DNA of 64,000 nt, from the NCBI GenBank assembly GCA_023382655.1, contig JAHDWK010000008.1:62001-126000 (forward strand), read 5' to 3'. This DNA is from Anaerolineae bacterium (lineage in GTDB: Bacteria > Chloroflexota > Anaerolineae > Promineifilales > Promineifilaceae). The translations under genes were made by a program, and so were the position numbers. Every line of letters starts with the position of its first letter. Position 1 is the stretch's first letter. Shown piece by piece: positions 16,259-24,624 of the stretch. Under the pieces are notes generated by a model that saw nothing but the letters and a program-made list of their open reading frames with translations, was not told where the DNA came from and did no database searches.

Positions 16259-19200
16259 ATCTTTTCCCCGTCAACTCATCAATCGCCGCCCCCACCCGCC
16301 GTACCGTTTCCGGGTGGCGCAGGGTGAGAATGTCCGCGCCTGATTCGATGAGCATGGTGGCCGTCAGGGTTTCCCATGTGATCGCCCGTTCTACCCAATC
16401 GCCCCAGGCCGCCGGTACGCCGACGCCGACCTTCGCCTCTTTGGTCTTCCACGCCTCTTCGCCGGGCGTGACCATCATCGGCAATTGGGTCATGCCGTCG
16501 CCTTGCAACGCCGCCAGCCGCAGCCGCTCCATCACCGAGTAGCCATACTCAAAGCCATAACCGAGCGCGCCCGTCGTCGGGTCCATAATCACCCGATCCA
16601 GCGGCAGACCCATATCGCTAATCAGAATGTTCAGTTGCTTGGCCAGGTTCACGTCCATCGCCGTGCGGGCAATGACCAGATGGTCGTTGGCCATGGCGCT
16701 GGCAACGATAGTGCGGTAGTTTTTGTCTTCGCAAATACCCAGCGCCAGCCGTTCGCCCTTGAAAGCGTCGGCAATGGGCACCAGCAGTTCGTTATCTTTG
16801 TCCGCCTGGCCCGGCCCCACCACAATCAGCGGCAGACCGGTGGCTTGCAAGACGGAGCGGACGGTGGCGACGGCCGTGTCCACCCCATTCTCCAACCCCA
16901 GCGACAACTGAATCAGCCCCGCGCCCGCTTTCTCCGCCGCCTGCGCCCAACGCACCGGGTCGGCCGTCGCCTCACCCCATGCCTCCAGCAGCAGCGGCGA
17001 CCAATCCGCCGGTTTGCGGTCTCTGATCTCCACGGCAATCACCGGCGGATGGGGCATCACCCCTTCAAAATCCAGGAACGGCATCGCTGTCTCGCCGCCG
17101 ACCGTCACCGTTTTGGCCCGCGTGCCGCCCTGTACCTTTGTTGCGCCCAGGGTGATTTCGCGTACCTTACCCGCCCATTTTTCTTTGGCGAGTGGGGTTT
17201 TGCTGGTGGCGGGCAGCCAGGGTTTGTCCGTAATTCGTGATGCGTGATGCGTGATGCGTGATGCGTCGTCGGTAATCGGTGGTCGGTGGTCGGTGGTCGG
17301 TGGTCGGACTTCCGGCTTCGGGCTTCCGACTTCCGGCTTCGAAGTTGCGACTTCGGGCTTCGGTTCCGGTGCTTTGGCAATGATGGGGACTTCTTCGACG
17401 ACCGGTGGGAGTGAGACATCCGATTTTTTGAAAAAATCGGATGTCTGCGCTGCGCCGCCCAATGCCCCCAACGCGGCCGTTAATGCCTGCCGCAAACTTT
17501 CCACCGCTTCCGCAGGAGTAGCCGGTTGAGCGGCTAATTCTCTGGCCTGGCCTAGCAACTCCGCCTGCCGCAGCGCCTCCGCCGCCGCCTGCTGTAACGC
17601 CTGCGCCTGGCGTAGCGCGGCCGCCTGGGCCTGTTGCAGGAGTTCGGCCTGAGAAGAAGGAGCATCCACAGATTTCACAGATTCCACAGATTTTGGTATT
17701 TCTTCCAACTTGACTTCCTTCGTTTCCTGGTATGCCACTGTCATTCCGAGGTCTGCCGAGGAATCCCCTGGCGTTGGCTGCTCTGGTAAGATTCCTCCCC
17801 GTTCGGCGTCGCTCAGGGCCGCAGACTCCGCTCGGAATGACATGTCGGCAATGCTTACTTCTTCTTCCTTTGCGCCCTCTGCGACCTTTGCTTCCTTCGC
17901 GTCAAAAACAACCTCTTCTCCCTTCGCGCTCTTCGCGTCCTTCGCGGACAAATCCGCCATGGCCGCTTCGACTACGGCCGTTGCCTGCGCCATCAACTCC
18001 TCATCCGGTTCCGGCAGTTCCGCCGGTTCGCGCCCCATTGGCCCCAAATCCAGCACCGGATGGTGCACCTCTTCCACCCAATCCGTCAACTGTTCCACCG
18101 TTGTAATCTTGTCGCCGTCAGCAATACGGTCAATCAGGTCAGGGATACCTTCGCGCTCGGCCACATGCTGCAACTCGTCGGCCATCGTCTCCTTAATCAC
18201 CTTGCTCAGCCACACCACCCGCTTAAAACCGCCATCGGCGGAGATAAACTTGGGGCTGACCAGATAATACTTGCCCACGCCCATCACCCCCGGCGTCTGC
18301 ACCCCGCCGCCGGCCATACCCGCCAACGTACTGAACTTCATGCCCGCCGGCGTCATACCCACATCCTCGCGGCTGACCACCATCACCCCTTCCACTTCCG
18401 GGATGTACATGACGATGCACTCAAAACAGCCACAGGCCGTCATCGGGTTTTCCATGATGCTGTACATGGACACATTCTGTACCGCGCCATGTGACCCCTT
18501 GCGGGCATAATCAATGGTGCCGCTCCAATAACCTACATCGGGATCGAGCAGTTTGCCCAGTTTAATGGGCTGGTTGGGGCCGGTGGGGTTGATGCTAAAG
18601 CTGGCTTTGCAGTCCAGCCAGTTATACGCGCCGCACAGACCCAACCGTTCCGGGCTGACAATACACACGTGATCGGGGGCAAAACTCTGGCAGAGAGTAC
18701 AGGAGTAGAACTCGTTCACGGCCGTGTCCGTCAGATCGGCCAATCGCTCATTGCGGAAGCTGTACGCCTCGCGCGCCTTTTCCAACCACTCTGCCAGAAC
18801 GGTCGGGTCGGTGTACAGCGTCACCTGCACCTTATCCACAATCGCGCCAAAGTCAGCATGAAAACGGGCATGCAGCAGCTTGCCAAAATGGGTCAGGTCA
18901 AAACCCTTATCCACTGCCGCCTGCGACAGGCGAATCCAGGCAATATCCCGCTGGCCAATGTGCTGCACCCCTGACGCGCCATTGACAAAATAATGAATTT
19001 GCCGCTCCAATACCGGCTCAAAATCTTTCTGCATCTGCCGCCCCGCCACCTGCACCACAATACCCAAATCCATCGAACCCTTGTCCGGTATCTGGCTGAA
19101 ATCGGGGCCGACAATCTCAATTTTGCCGTCGGTGAGGGCGTTTAAGTCAGCCATCGTCAGAAATTCAAAACAACGGGAGTGCTGCCCGCCAAACTCCACG

Positions 19201-20315
19201 CGCATATCGGCTTTGCGCACTACTTCCCCTTCAAAGGCCGAGCCATAGGGCACAGGCACCGGCACATCGGTCATCTTGATCTTCACACCGCGAATCTCGA
19301 TGCACTTTTGCACCAGCTGCTCCGCCCGTTCCAGATCGTCCGCGCCCGGAATCTCGTTGAAGGGCATACTGACCACATGCTCATAGGTGGTAATGCCGGT
19401 GGGCAAAATTTCGGGGATGACGGTATCGGCGATGACCGGGAAGCCGAAGTTGATGGCCCCCGCCGCCGCCGCGTATTTCAGATCGTCCACCTCGCCCAAG
19501 GCCAGCACAAAGGCAAAAACCCGCTCCTTGTTGTAGAGCAAGATGTCCCGCGCCTGCCCCGCTTTCAACCCACCAAAGGTGAGCGCGGAACGGGTGGCAA
19601 ACCCCAGGGCGTAAATGACACTCAACGTGTCCGTGCCAAAGGGCACGGTGTAGGTGTCGTAGCCCAGTTCCACCCCTTCTTCGTGCAGTTGGTGGATGAT
19701 GGAACGGCCGTTGACATTCCCTGACAAAAACGTCAGAATGTTGCGCCTTTGCAGTTCCCGCACCAGCTTGACGGCGACCTCGTTCGATTTGGCACACCCC
19801 ACAATGGCGGCAAAACCAGGCATACGGCCGTCTACCAATTGAATCCCCCATGACCGCAACTGAATATCGTCAATCGGGCCGTTCAAATGGCCGTCGCCAT
19901 TTTTGAATTTGCCATTGTCCGGGCTGGTAAAGGCCGTGCCGCCGGAGAGGTGAAAGCCGGGCATCAACTCCGGCTGCGCGCCATAGACAAACCGGATCGC
20001 CTCAATCACCTCGGCAGCAATCAGCGTGGCCATGCCGCTGTCCAGCGTCTCGCCCAGGTAAGGCGTCCAGTTCTGCGCCGAGGGCAGCGGATGCAGCAGT
20101 TCATGGGCGTGGGCCAGCGCCGGCTGTAAATCAGCCAGCGTTTCCACTTTCTGCCCGGTCATGCCATAAATCAGTGGCAGGTAATAGGCCGTGTTGGGGA
20201 AAGAAACCGGCGTACCTGGCTTTTTCTCCTGCAACGCCCTTTGCAACATCACCCCCGCTTCATGCACCAGGGCATTTGCGCCCCGGATGGCTCGTGTGGC
20301 TATGTATCGTGACAT
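16254..20315 (-). CDS. acsB: Fused acetyl-CoA synthase (AcsB) and corrinoid protein small subunit (AcsD)
   Basis: A 1353-residue protein. Residues about 1-785 are a full bacterial acetyl-CoA synthase, which joins CO, a methyl group and CoA at the Ni-Ni-4Fe4S A-cluster. The A-cluster ligands are Cys539, Cys542, Cys551, Cys561, Cys628 and Cys630, with exactly the spacing of Moorella Cys506/509/518/528/595/597. Residues about 1065-1353 are the AcsD/CdhD TIM-barrel small subunit of the corrinoid protein (TVTVGGETAMPFLDFEG start, MDPTTGALGYGFEYGYS). The linker of about 270 residues is low-complexity, Ala/Glu/Lys/Pro-rich, and is largely built from translated repeat units (17224-17345, 17664-17694, 17740-17841, 17866-17947). 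No stop or frame change was seen across the join. GGAGG precedes ATG 20315. Confidence 0.93.
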   Translation of the reverse strand: MSRYIATRAIRGANALVHEAGVMLQRALQEKKPGTPVSFPNTAYYLPLIYGMTGQKVETLADLQPALAHAHELLHPLPSAQNWTPYLGETLDSGMATLIAAEVIEAIRFVYGAQPELMPGFHLSGGTAFTSPDNGKFKNGDGHLNGPIDDIQLRSWGIQLVDGRMPGFAAIVGCAKSNEVAVKLVRELQRRNILTFLSGNVNGRSIIHQLHEEGVELGYDTYTVPFGTDTLSVIYALGFATRSALTFGGLKAGQARDILLYNKERVFAFVLALGEVDDLKYAAAAGAINFGFPVIADTVIPEILPTGITTYEHVVSMPFNEIPGADDLERAEQLVQKCIEIRGVKIKMTDVPVPVPYGSAFEGEVVRKADMRVEFGGQHSRCFEFLTMADLNALTDGKIEIVGPDFSQIPDKGSMDLGIVVQVAGRQMQKDFEPVLERQIHYFVNGASGVQHIGQRDIAWIRLSQAAVDKGFDLTHFGKLLHARFHADFGAIVDKVQVTLYTDPTVLAEWLEKAREAYSFRNERLADLTDTAVNEFYSCTLCQSFAPDHVCIVSPERLGLCGAYNWLDCKASFSINPTGPNQPIKLGKLLDPDVGYWSGTIDYARKGSHGAVQNVSMYSIMENPMTACGCFECIVMYIPEVEGVMVVSREDVGMTPAGMKFSTLAGMAGGGVQTPGVMGVGKYYLVSPKFISADGGFKRVVWLSKVIKETMADELQHVAEREGIPDLIDRIADGDKITTVEQLTDWVEEVHHPVLDLGPMGREPAELPEPDEELMAQATAVVEAAMADLSAKDAKSAKGEEVVFDAKEAKVAEGAKEEEVSIADMSFRAESAALSDAERGGILPEQPTPGDSSADLGMTVAYQETKEVKLEEIPKSVESVKSVDAPSSQAELLQQAQAAALRQAQALQQAAAEALRQAELLGQARELAAQPATPAEAVESLRQALTAALGALGGAAQTSDFFKKSDVSLPPVVEEVPIIAKAPEPKPEVATSKPEVGSPKPEVRPPTTDHRPPITDDASRITHHASRITDKPWLPATSKTPLAKEKWAGKVREITLGATKVQGGTRAKTVTVGGETAMPFLDFEGVMPHPPVIAVEIRDRKPADWSPLLLEAWGEATADPVRWAQAAEKAGAGLIQLSLGLENGVDTAVATVRSVLQATGLPLIVVGPGQADKDNELLVPIADAFKGERLALGICEDKNYRTIVASAMANDHLVIARTAMDVNLAKQLNILISDMGLPLDRVIMDPTTGALGYGFEYGYSVMERLRLAALQGDGMTQLPMMVTPGEEAWKTKEAKVGVGVPAAWGDWVERAITWETLTATMLIESGADILTLRHPETVRRVGAAIDELTGKRS
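17224..17345. repeat. In-frame word repeats in the acsB-acsD linker (GTGATGC and GGTCGGT types)
   Basis: Tandem GTGATGCGTGATGC and GGTCGGTGGTCGGTGG words plus GACTTCCGGCTTCGGGCT words, translated in frame as the Arg/His/Thr/Pro-rich end of the linker (for example DASRITHHASRIT). Confidence 0.85.
17664..17694. repeat. In-frame CACAGATT repeat in the acsB-acsD linker
   Basis: Bases 17664-17694 repeat the ATCCACAGATTTCACAGATT word found in acsC at 15597. Here they encode SVESVKSVD. Confidence 0.85.
17740..17841. repeat. 102-base element with 11-base terminal inverted repeats in the acsB-acsD linker
   Basis: GTCATTCCGAG at 17740-17750 and its exact reverse complement at 17831-17841 bound a 102-base unit read in frame (peptide includes FRAESAALSDAERGG). 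Length 102 is divisible by three, so its gain would keep frame. Confidence 0.85.
17866..17947. repeat. In-frame CTTTGCG/CTTCGCG word repeat in the acsB-acsD linker
   Basis: CCTTTGCGCCCTCTGCGACC and CTTCGCGCTCTTCGCGTCC words encode Lys/Ala/Glu-rich peptides such as AKDAKSAKGEE. Confidence 0.75.
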
Positions 20316-20324
20316 GGTTCCTCC

Positions 20325-20402
20325 GTTGTCCGTTATCCGTGACCCGTTATCCGTTATCCGAAGTCCGTTGTCGGATTACGGGTTACGGATTACGGTTTAC
20401 GC
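20325..20402. repeat. GTAATCCGT-word array between acsA and acsB-acsD
   Basis: CCGTTATCCGTGACCCG words on the left face CGGATTACGGGTTACGG words on the right. The acsA stop (20397-20399) is inside the right side. Confidence 0.8.
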
Positions 20403-22415
20403 TTCCACAGCAACGCCGTAAAGCGCCTCGCGCTTTTGGGCCAGCGGCAGTTCTTCCAGCGCCAGCATCCGCTCATCGCCGCTGTCGCCAAACTGGTCCG
20501 GGTTGTACGGTCGTAAGCCCAACGCTGCCCGTTTCTTGTCAATGTGTTCGAGCGCCCGCCGCACCATCTCGTCCGGGTCGCCCACAAATTCCAGCTTGCC
20601 GCCGTATAGTTTCTCCCACCCCTCGCTGATGTAGTGGGACACGGCGTCGCTGTCGCTCACCTTGTCCGGCATGCCGCTGACGGGCGACGCGCCGCCAAAC
20701 ATGACGTATGCGCCGGAGGCGACACAGTACGTGCCAATCGCCAGCGCCTTCTCGCTCATCCATTCGGGGGCCAGACCCACCGCTGGAATCTGGTCAATGT
20801 CATCGCCCAGGCCGCCTTCTTCTACCATTTGCGTCAGCACCGTGAGGATGCGGGTGTTGTCCACACACGACCCCATGTGCAGCACCGGTGGGATGCCGAT
20901 GGTCTCGCACACTTCGCGCAAGCCCGGCCCCACCTGATCCAACCCGGCTTCACCGAGCAGCAGCCCCAGCTTGGCGGCGGCAATGGCGCCGCAGCCCGTT
21001 TCCACCACCAGCACGTCCTGTTGCAGCAGGTCACGGGTCACTTTGACGTGCAGGTAATCCTGTTTGCTGCGGGGATTGTTGCAGCCGACGATAGCCGCCA
21101 CACCCCGGATACGGCCGTCTCTGATCGCATCATTCAACGGTCGGAACGACGCCCGGTAACTGCCCCCCAGCATGTAATTGATGTATTCATGGGAGAAGCC
21201 CGGGATGAGTTTCTCTTTCACCTGCGGGATTTTTGTCTGGCCGCGATTGGCGTAATTGTCAATCGCTACCTTCAAGATGCGTTTAGCCGTCGTCAAGGCG
21301 TGTTTTTCGTCAAATTCAATGTGCGTGGCCCCCTTAATTTTCACTTTCGGCGAGGTGGTAATCACCTTCGTGTGGAACTTCTCCGCCAGCCCCACCAACG
21401 CCTGCATGATGCACTGCACATCCACCACCATCGCCTCCACCGAGCCGGTGAGAATAGACAACTCTTGATGCAAGAAGTTACCAGCAGCGGGAATGCCCTG
21501 GCGCATCAGGATTTCGTTGGCCGTGCAGCAAATCCCGGCCAGATTGACCCCCTTTGCCCCCGCCTGTTTAGCATATTCGATAATTTCCGGGTCTTGGGAA
21601 GCGGCCACAATCATCTGGCTCAGCGTCGGTTCGTGGCCGTGGACGATGACGTTGACCATATCATCCTTGAGCACGCCCAGGTTAGCTTCGCCCAAAATGG
21701 GGGCGGGTGTGCCAAACAAAATGTCGGAGACGTCAGTCGCAATCATGCTGCCACCCCAGCCGTCGGCCAGGGCGGTGCGCACGGCGTGGTTGAGGATATG
21801 TTCCGGGTCCTGGTCGTCGCCAATATGGGTGCGGTGCAGCGCCTCCACCACTTCGCGGTCAATACCGCGCGGGATGACGCCCAGTTCGCGCCACAGTTTG
21901 AGCCGCTTTTCCGGGGCACGGCCGACCACCACCACTTCCCCTTTTTGCTGACCAAATTGGGAAATGTACAAGTCGGCCAACTCGTTAGCGATCTCTTCGG
22001 GCGGGCGGCCTTCGATCTCGATACCATATTTCTGGGCAACGATGCGCAGCTTGGCGATGTCGCGGATGCGGTAACCTTCGGTTTCGCCGTTGGCTACGGC
22101 TTTGAGGATGAAGGCCATGTCACGGCCGTGATCGGAATGAGCCGCCGCGCCGGCGGCAATCGCCCGGATCAGGTTGCGTGCCTGAATGGTGTCAATGGTC
22201 GCGCCGCAAACGCCGGTATCGCCCTCTTTGGTCAGGCGGCACGGCCCCATACCGCAAATTTTGCAGCACATGCCCGCGCCGCCGATATTGCAGGGAGCCA
22301 TCTGGTCGGCGCGGCTAAAAGCCGTGCCAATCTCCAACTCATCGGCCCACACCAACATCTGTTGGGCTGCCGGGTCAATGGTGCGCTCTTCGGGGGTTCG
22401 CATTTTTTTAGCCAT
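20397..22415 (-). CDS. acsA: Anaerobic CO dehydrogenase catalytic subunit
   Basis: A 672-residue Ni-Fe-S CO dehydrogenase (CooS/AcsA) that interconverts CO2 and CO. The N-terminal cluster cysteines are all present: Cys42, Cys50, Cys51, Cys54, Cys59 and Cys70, the C-x7-CC-x2-C-x4-C-x10-C pattern of the D- and B-clusters. The C-cluster region follows (GICCTANEILMRQG, VVETGCGAIAAAKLG, HMGSCVDNTRIL). It lies directly upstream of acsB-acsD, so CO made here can be channelled to the A-cluster as in the bacterial CODH/ACS complex. No CooF-type ferredoxin or Ech hydrogenase gene is nearby. The long antisense reading frame over this gene is a codon-use artefact. Confidence 0.96.
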   Translation of the reverse strand: MAKKMRTPEERTIDPAAQQMLVWADELEIGTAFSRADQMAPCNIGGAGMCCKICGMGPCRLTKEGDTGVCGATIDTIQARNLIRAIAAGAAAHSDHGRDMAFILKAVANGETEGYRIRDIAKLRIVAQKYGIEIEGRPPEEIANELADLYISQFGQQKGEVVVVGRAPEKRLKLWRELGVIPRGIDREVVEALHRTHIGDDQDPEHILNHAVRTALADGWGGSMIATDVSDILFGTPAPILGEANLGVLKDDMVNVIVHGHEPTLSQMIVAASQDPEIIEYAKQAGAKGVNLAGICCTANEILMRQGIPAAGNFLHQELSILTGSVEAMVVDVQCIMQALVGLAEKFHTKVITTSPKVKIKGATHIEFDEKHALTTAKRILKVAIDNYANRGQTKIPQVKEKLIPGFSHEYINYMLGGSYRASFRPLNDAIRDGRIRGVAAIVGCNNPRSKQDYLHVKVTRDLLQQDVLVVETGCGAIAAAKLGLLLGEAGLDQVGPGLREVCETIGIPPVLHMGSCVDNTRILTVLTQMVEEGGLGDDIDQIPAVGLAPEWMSEKALAIGTYCVASGAYVMFGGASPVSGMPDKVSDSDAVSHYISEGWEKLYGGKLEFVGDPDEMVRRALEHIDKKRAALGLRPYNPDQFGDSGDERMLALEELPLAQKREALYGVAVEA

Positions 22416-22434
22416 AGTTTTCTCTCTTCGGATT

Positions 22435-22491
22435 CGTTTGTAGTAGGCGATTTATCGCCTTTTGACGGCGATAAATCGCCTACTACAAACG
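22435..22491. repeat. Perfect 25-base-stem hairpin upstream of acsA
   Basis: Bases 22435-22459 are the exact reverse complement of 22467-22491, with a 7-base loop. It fills the gap between the HMA-like gene and acsA. As RNA it would be very stable and may separate expression of the first gene from the rest. Confidence 0.9.
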
Positions 22492-22500
22492 TTTAACTGA

Positions 22501-22869
22501 TTACTTTTCCAGGCCAGGGCAGGGCCACAACGGCCGTGCCATTTCCGGCACATCCTGGGCAAAGGTGATGGTGCGGTCAGTTTGGGGGAAGACGGCCGTG
22601 TGGCGGAAAAATGGTTTGCCGTTTTCAAATGCCTGACTGCTGCCAAACTCCACCGCCACCGGCAGTTCCGCCAGGTAACCCGTTTCCGCTAAAACCTGGC
22701 TGATTTTCTCTTCGGTTAACTGAGTTTCATCAAATGACACATCAACGACCTGGAAACTGCTGCTGGCATACACATCAACGACACCAGGGAGAGCCAATAA
22801 TAACCGGCGCACGGCCAACACATGATGATCGGCATACATCATCGGGAGCGAAATGGAAAGTGTGTTCAT
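22501..22869 (-). CDS. Small HMA-like ferredoxin-fold protein without CxxC
   Basis: A 122-residue protein whose first 70 residues look like a heavy-metal-associated (HMA) fold: a first strand TLSISLPMMYADHHV, a helix VRRLLLALPGVVDVYA, a strand FQVVDVSFDETQ and a helix ISQVLAETGY. The CxxC metal-binding pair of true HMA domains is absent (MYADHH instead), though two His residues and Met sit at that loop. ATG 22869 gives the fold a complete first strand. It is the first gene of the CODH/ACS operon, so a chaperone or metal-handling role for the nickel enzymes is possible. The family call is tentative. Confidence 0.65.
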   Translation of the reverse strand: MNTLSISLPMMYADHHVLAVRRLLLALPGVVDVYASSSFQVVDVSFDETQLTEEKISQVLAETGYLAELPVAVEFGSSQAFENGKPFFRHTAVFPQTDRTITFAQDVPEMARPLWPCPGLEK

Positions 22870-23013
22870 GGGGTTTTCTCCAGGTTCCAAAAAAAGACGC
22901 CACCTGCGGAGAGGATGTTAGCGGCAAGGTGGGGAAACAGAAATCACCAAAAGCTGGTGTGATCTTCCACTTTTGTCGAGTGGCTGGTCAAGTGAGTATT
23001 GCCGCCCCTTCCC

Positions 23014-23027
23014 GTGACAGATGTCAT
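23014..23027. promoter_or_regulatory. Candidate Crp/Fnr-type operator, GTGACAGATGTCAT
   Basis: An imperfect GTGA-N6-TCAT dyad in the gap between the divergent CODH/ACS operon and the SRPBCC gene. It matches at 12 of 14 bases the site at 48667-48680 upstream of the cytochrome c maturation genes. The layout is that of Crp/Fnr-family binding sites; the regulator is not in the window. Confidence 0.4.
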
Positions 23028-23092
23028 AAATTCAGATGAGGTGAAATGGAGGTGGCCTTAACCAATGGCCAAGTAACTCAGATATGGGGTAA

Positions 23093-23122
23093 TTGGATCA
23101 TGAAGCCTGGAGAAACTATACT
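23093..23122 (+). promoter_or_regulatory. Candidate promoter for the SRPBCC gene
   Basis: TTGGAT (23093-23098) and TATACT (23117-23122) are separated by 18 bases and lie 23 bases upstream of the start codon. Both are close to sigma-70-type hexamers. The AAGGAGGA ribosome-binding site follows directly. Confidence 0.45.
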
Positions 23123-23144
23123 TGTCACTATAAGGAGGATAACT

Positions 23145-23687
23145 ATGGCAACCAATGAATATCAGTTTATCACCCATTGGCGGATACAGAGTACGATTGA
23201 GGAAATTTCAGATGTTCTTGGCAATGCACCCGATCTGGTCAGGTGGTGGCCTTCGGTTTATCTGGAGGTGCAAGAATTAGAACCCGGCAACCCCGACACC
23301 GGCGTGGGCAAAGTGATCAGCCTGTACACCAAAGGATGGCTACCCTACACACTGCGCTGGCAGTTCCGTGTCACTGAAAACCGCAGCCCACACGGTTTCA
23401 GTCTGGAAGCGTGGGGGGATTTTGTGGGGCGCGGCGTCTGGACATTTGATCAGGATGGTAGCTGGGTGAATATCACTTATGACTGGCGCATAGTCGCCGA
23501 AAAGCCGTTGCTGCGTCACCTCTCCTTTGCGATGAAGCCGATTTTTTCGGCCAACCATCATTGGGCCATGGGAAAAGGGGAAGAAAGTTTGAAATTGGAA
23601 TTACAACGCCGCCAGGCAAAGACTGATGAAGAGCGCACGGCCGTGCCCCCTCCACCAAAAGCCACGTTTGTTCTGAATGGCCGCTAG
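23145..23687 (+). CDS. SRPBCC (START/polyketide cyclase-like) family protein
   Basis: A 180-residue protein of the SRPBCC helix-grip fold, with EYQFITHWRIQSTIEEISDVL as first strand and helix, LVRWWPSVYLEVQELEPG, and the long C-terminal helix around HHWAMGKGEESLKLEL. Proteins of this fold bind hydrophobic ligands; the ligand is unknown. The ATG at 23145 is fixed by a textbook AAGGAGGA 7 bases upstream, against an earlier frame-open start at 23046. The gene is divergent from the CODH/ACS operon and its stop lies within a large foldback repeat. Confidence 0.82.
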   Translation: MATNEYQFITHWRIQSTIEEISDVLGNAPDLVRWWPSVYLEVQELEPGNPDTGVGKVISLYTKGWLPYTLRWQFRVTENRSPHGFSLEAWGDFVGRGVWTFDQDGSWVNITYDWRIVAEKPLLRHLSFAMKPIFSANHHWAMGKGEESLKLELQRRQAKTDEERTAVPPPPKATFVLNGR

Positions 23688-23786
23688 TACCTCGCCAAAC
23701 TAAGTTTGTGGGACTCGTAGTAACGGCTTCCGCCGGCTGCCCGCTGAAGCGGTTACTACAAACTTAACCTGGTCGGGTACTAGCGG
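23681..23786. repeat. 106-base imperfect foldback element
   Basis: CCGCTAGTACC at 23681-23691 pairs exactly with 23776-23786. Inside, AAGTTTGT pairs with ACAAACTT, and GTAGTAACGGCTTC with GAAGCGGTTACTAC with one mismatch. It overlaps the stop of the SRPBCC gene. It looks like a miniature foldback (MITE-like) unit without coding capacity. Confidence 0.75.
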
Positions 23787-24151
23787 CTGGCACTATGGTA
23801 CTATTTTTCACAAATTGGCGGATTTTTAATTTTCATCGTAACTTTGGCTGCCTATAAATGAGGTCAGGTCTTCAAGAACCTGGAACAGGGGTCATGCCAG
23901 ACACACTGTTTTAACATCCTAACCACATTCAGGCATCATCATCAAGTTTTCGCCTCATCACAGCCACACTGCGGCCACATCGTTGCCCCACCGCCGCCTC
24001 ATTCTGCTCATTGCTGCCTCACCACTGCCCTGTCTGTGCATGCCCCCCCAAGAAGAAGGAGCTTAGGTGCAAATTGTCTCCCACATTTAGCCGCATCTAG
24101 GCTCTTTTTTGTTCCCCCAGAAAACTGCCACGAATTACACAAATTGCAACT
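23787..24151. other. Gene-free stretch, possible short transcript
   Basis: No convincing ORF. A TATAAA (23853-23858) with a weak TTTTCA 17 bases upstream is followed by about 240 bases ending at an intrinsic terminator (24059-24110). The middle part is pyrimidine-rich with repeated GCCTCA/GCTGCC words. It could hold a small RNA on the plus strand or only be the 3' trailer of the SRPBCC gene. No Rfam family was recognised by eye. Confidence 0.35.
24059..24110 (+). terminator. Intrinsic terminator
   Basis: GAGCTTAGGTG (24059-24069) pairs with CATCTAGGCTC (24094-24104) with two wobbles, followed by six Ts. The T-run lies on the plus strand, so it ends a rightward transcript before the convergent aroQ gene. 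Confidence 0.55.
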
Positions 24152-24607
24152 TTATTTGGCGTCTTCTTCAACCGGTCGCAGATGGTCGAGCAGCGCCTGT
24201 AAACCCAGCAGATAACTACGCCAGCCAAAGCCAACAATTTGCCCGACACAAACGGGCGCTATGGTTGAATGGTGGCGGAACGACTCACGAGCGTGTATGT
24301 TGGAGAGATGGACTTCAACGGCCGACAGCCCCACACCGGCAATAGCGTCACGGATGGCAATGCTGGTATGAGTATACGCGCCGGGATTGATGAGAATGCC
24401 CTGGGCCCATTCTCTGGCCTGGTGAATGGCGTCTATTAGCGCCCCTTCGTGGTTGGATTGGATGAATCGCAGGGCCGCTCCTTTTTGTTCTGCTAAAGTT
24501 GTGAGTTGTTGGTTGATGTCGTTCAGTGTGTGACGGCCGTACAGTTCTGGCTGGCGTGTCCCTAACAGATTAAGATTGGGACCGTGAATGACAAGTATGT
24601 TGATCAT
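24152..24607 (-). CDS. aroQ: 3-dehydroquinate dehydratase, type II
   Basis: A 151-residue type II dehydroquinase, which dehydrates 3-dehydroquinate to 3-dehydroshikimate in the shikimate pathway. The N-terminal [21 protein letters not shown] carries the catalytic Tyr23 in the mobile loop. [33 protein letters not shown] and [12 protein letters not shown] carry the substrate Asn/His residues. Length is normal. It stands alone, with no other aro gene nearby. The protein could also function in quinate use, but no quinate genes are present. Confidence 0.95.
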   Translation of the reverse strand: MINILVIHGPNLNLLGTRQPELYGRHTLNDINQQLTTLAEQKGAALRFIQSNHEGALIDAIHQAREWAQGILINPGAYTHTSIAIRDAIAGVGLSAVEVHLSNIHARESFRHHSTIAPVCVGQIVGFGWRSYLLGLQALLDHLRPVEEDAK

Positions 24608-24624
24608 GGGTTCTCTACCTCCTT

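Noticed and set aside
17224..17345. CRISPR-like tandem array
   Set aside because: Words are contiguous with no spacers of regular length, and the stretch is translated as part of acsB-acsD.
17740..17841. Insertion sequence with terminal inverted repeats
   Set aside because: Only 102 bases, no transposase, no evident target duplication; treated as a repeat unit or miniature element only.
20634..22496. A 620-codon open frame on the plus strand opposite acsA
   Set aside because: It is exactly antisense to the CODH gene, has no family features, and arises from codon bias and GC content.
23850..23910. Resemblance of the AGGTCAGGTC region to the bacterial SRP RNA
   Set aside because: The conserved GGAAGGAAGCAGC loop is absent and the pairing does not fold as SRP helix 8.
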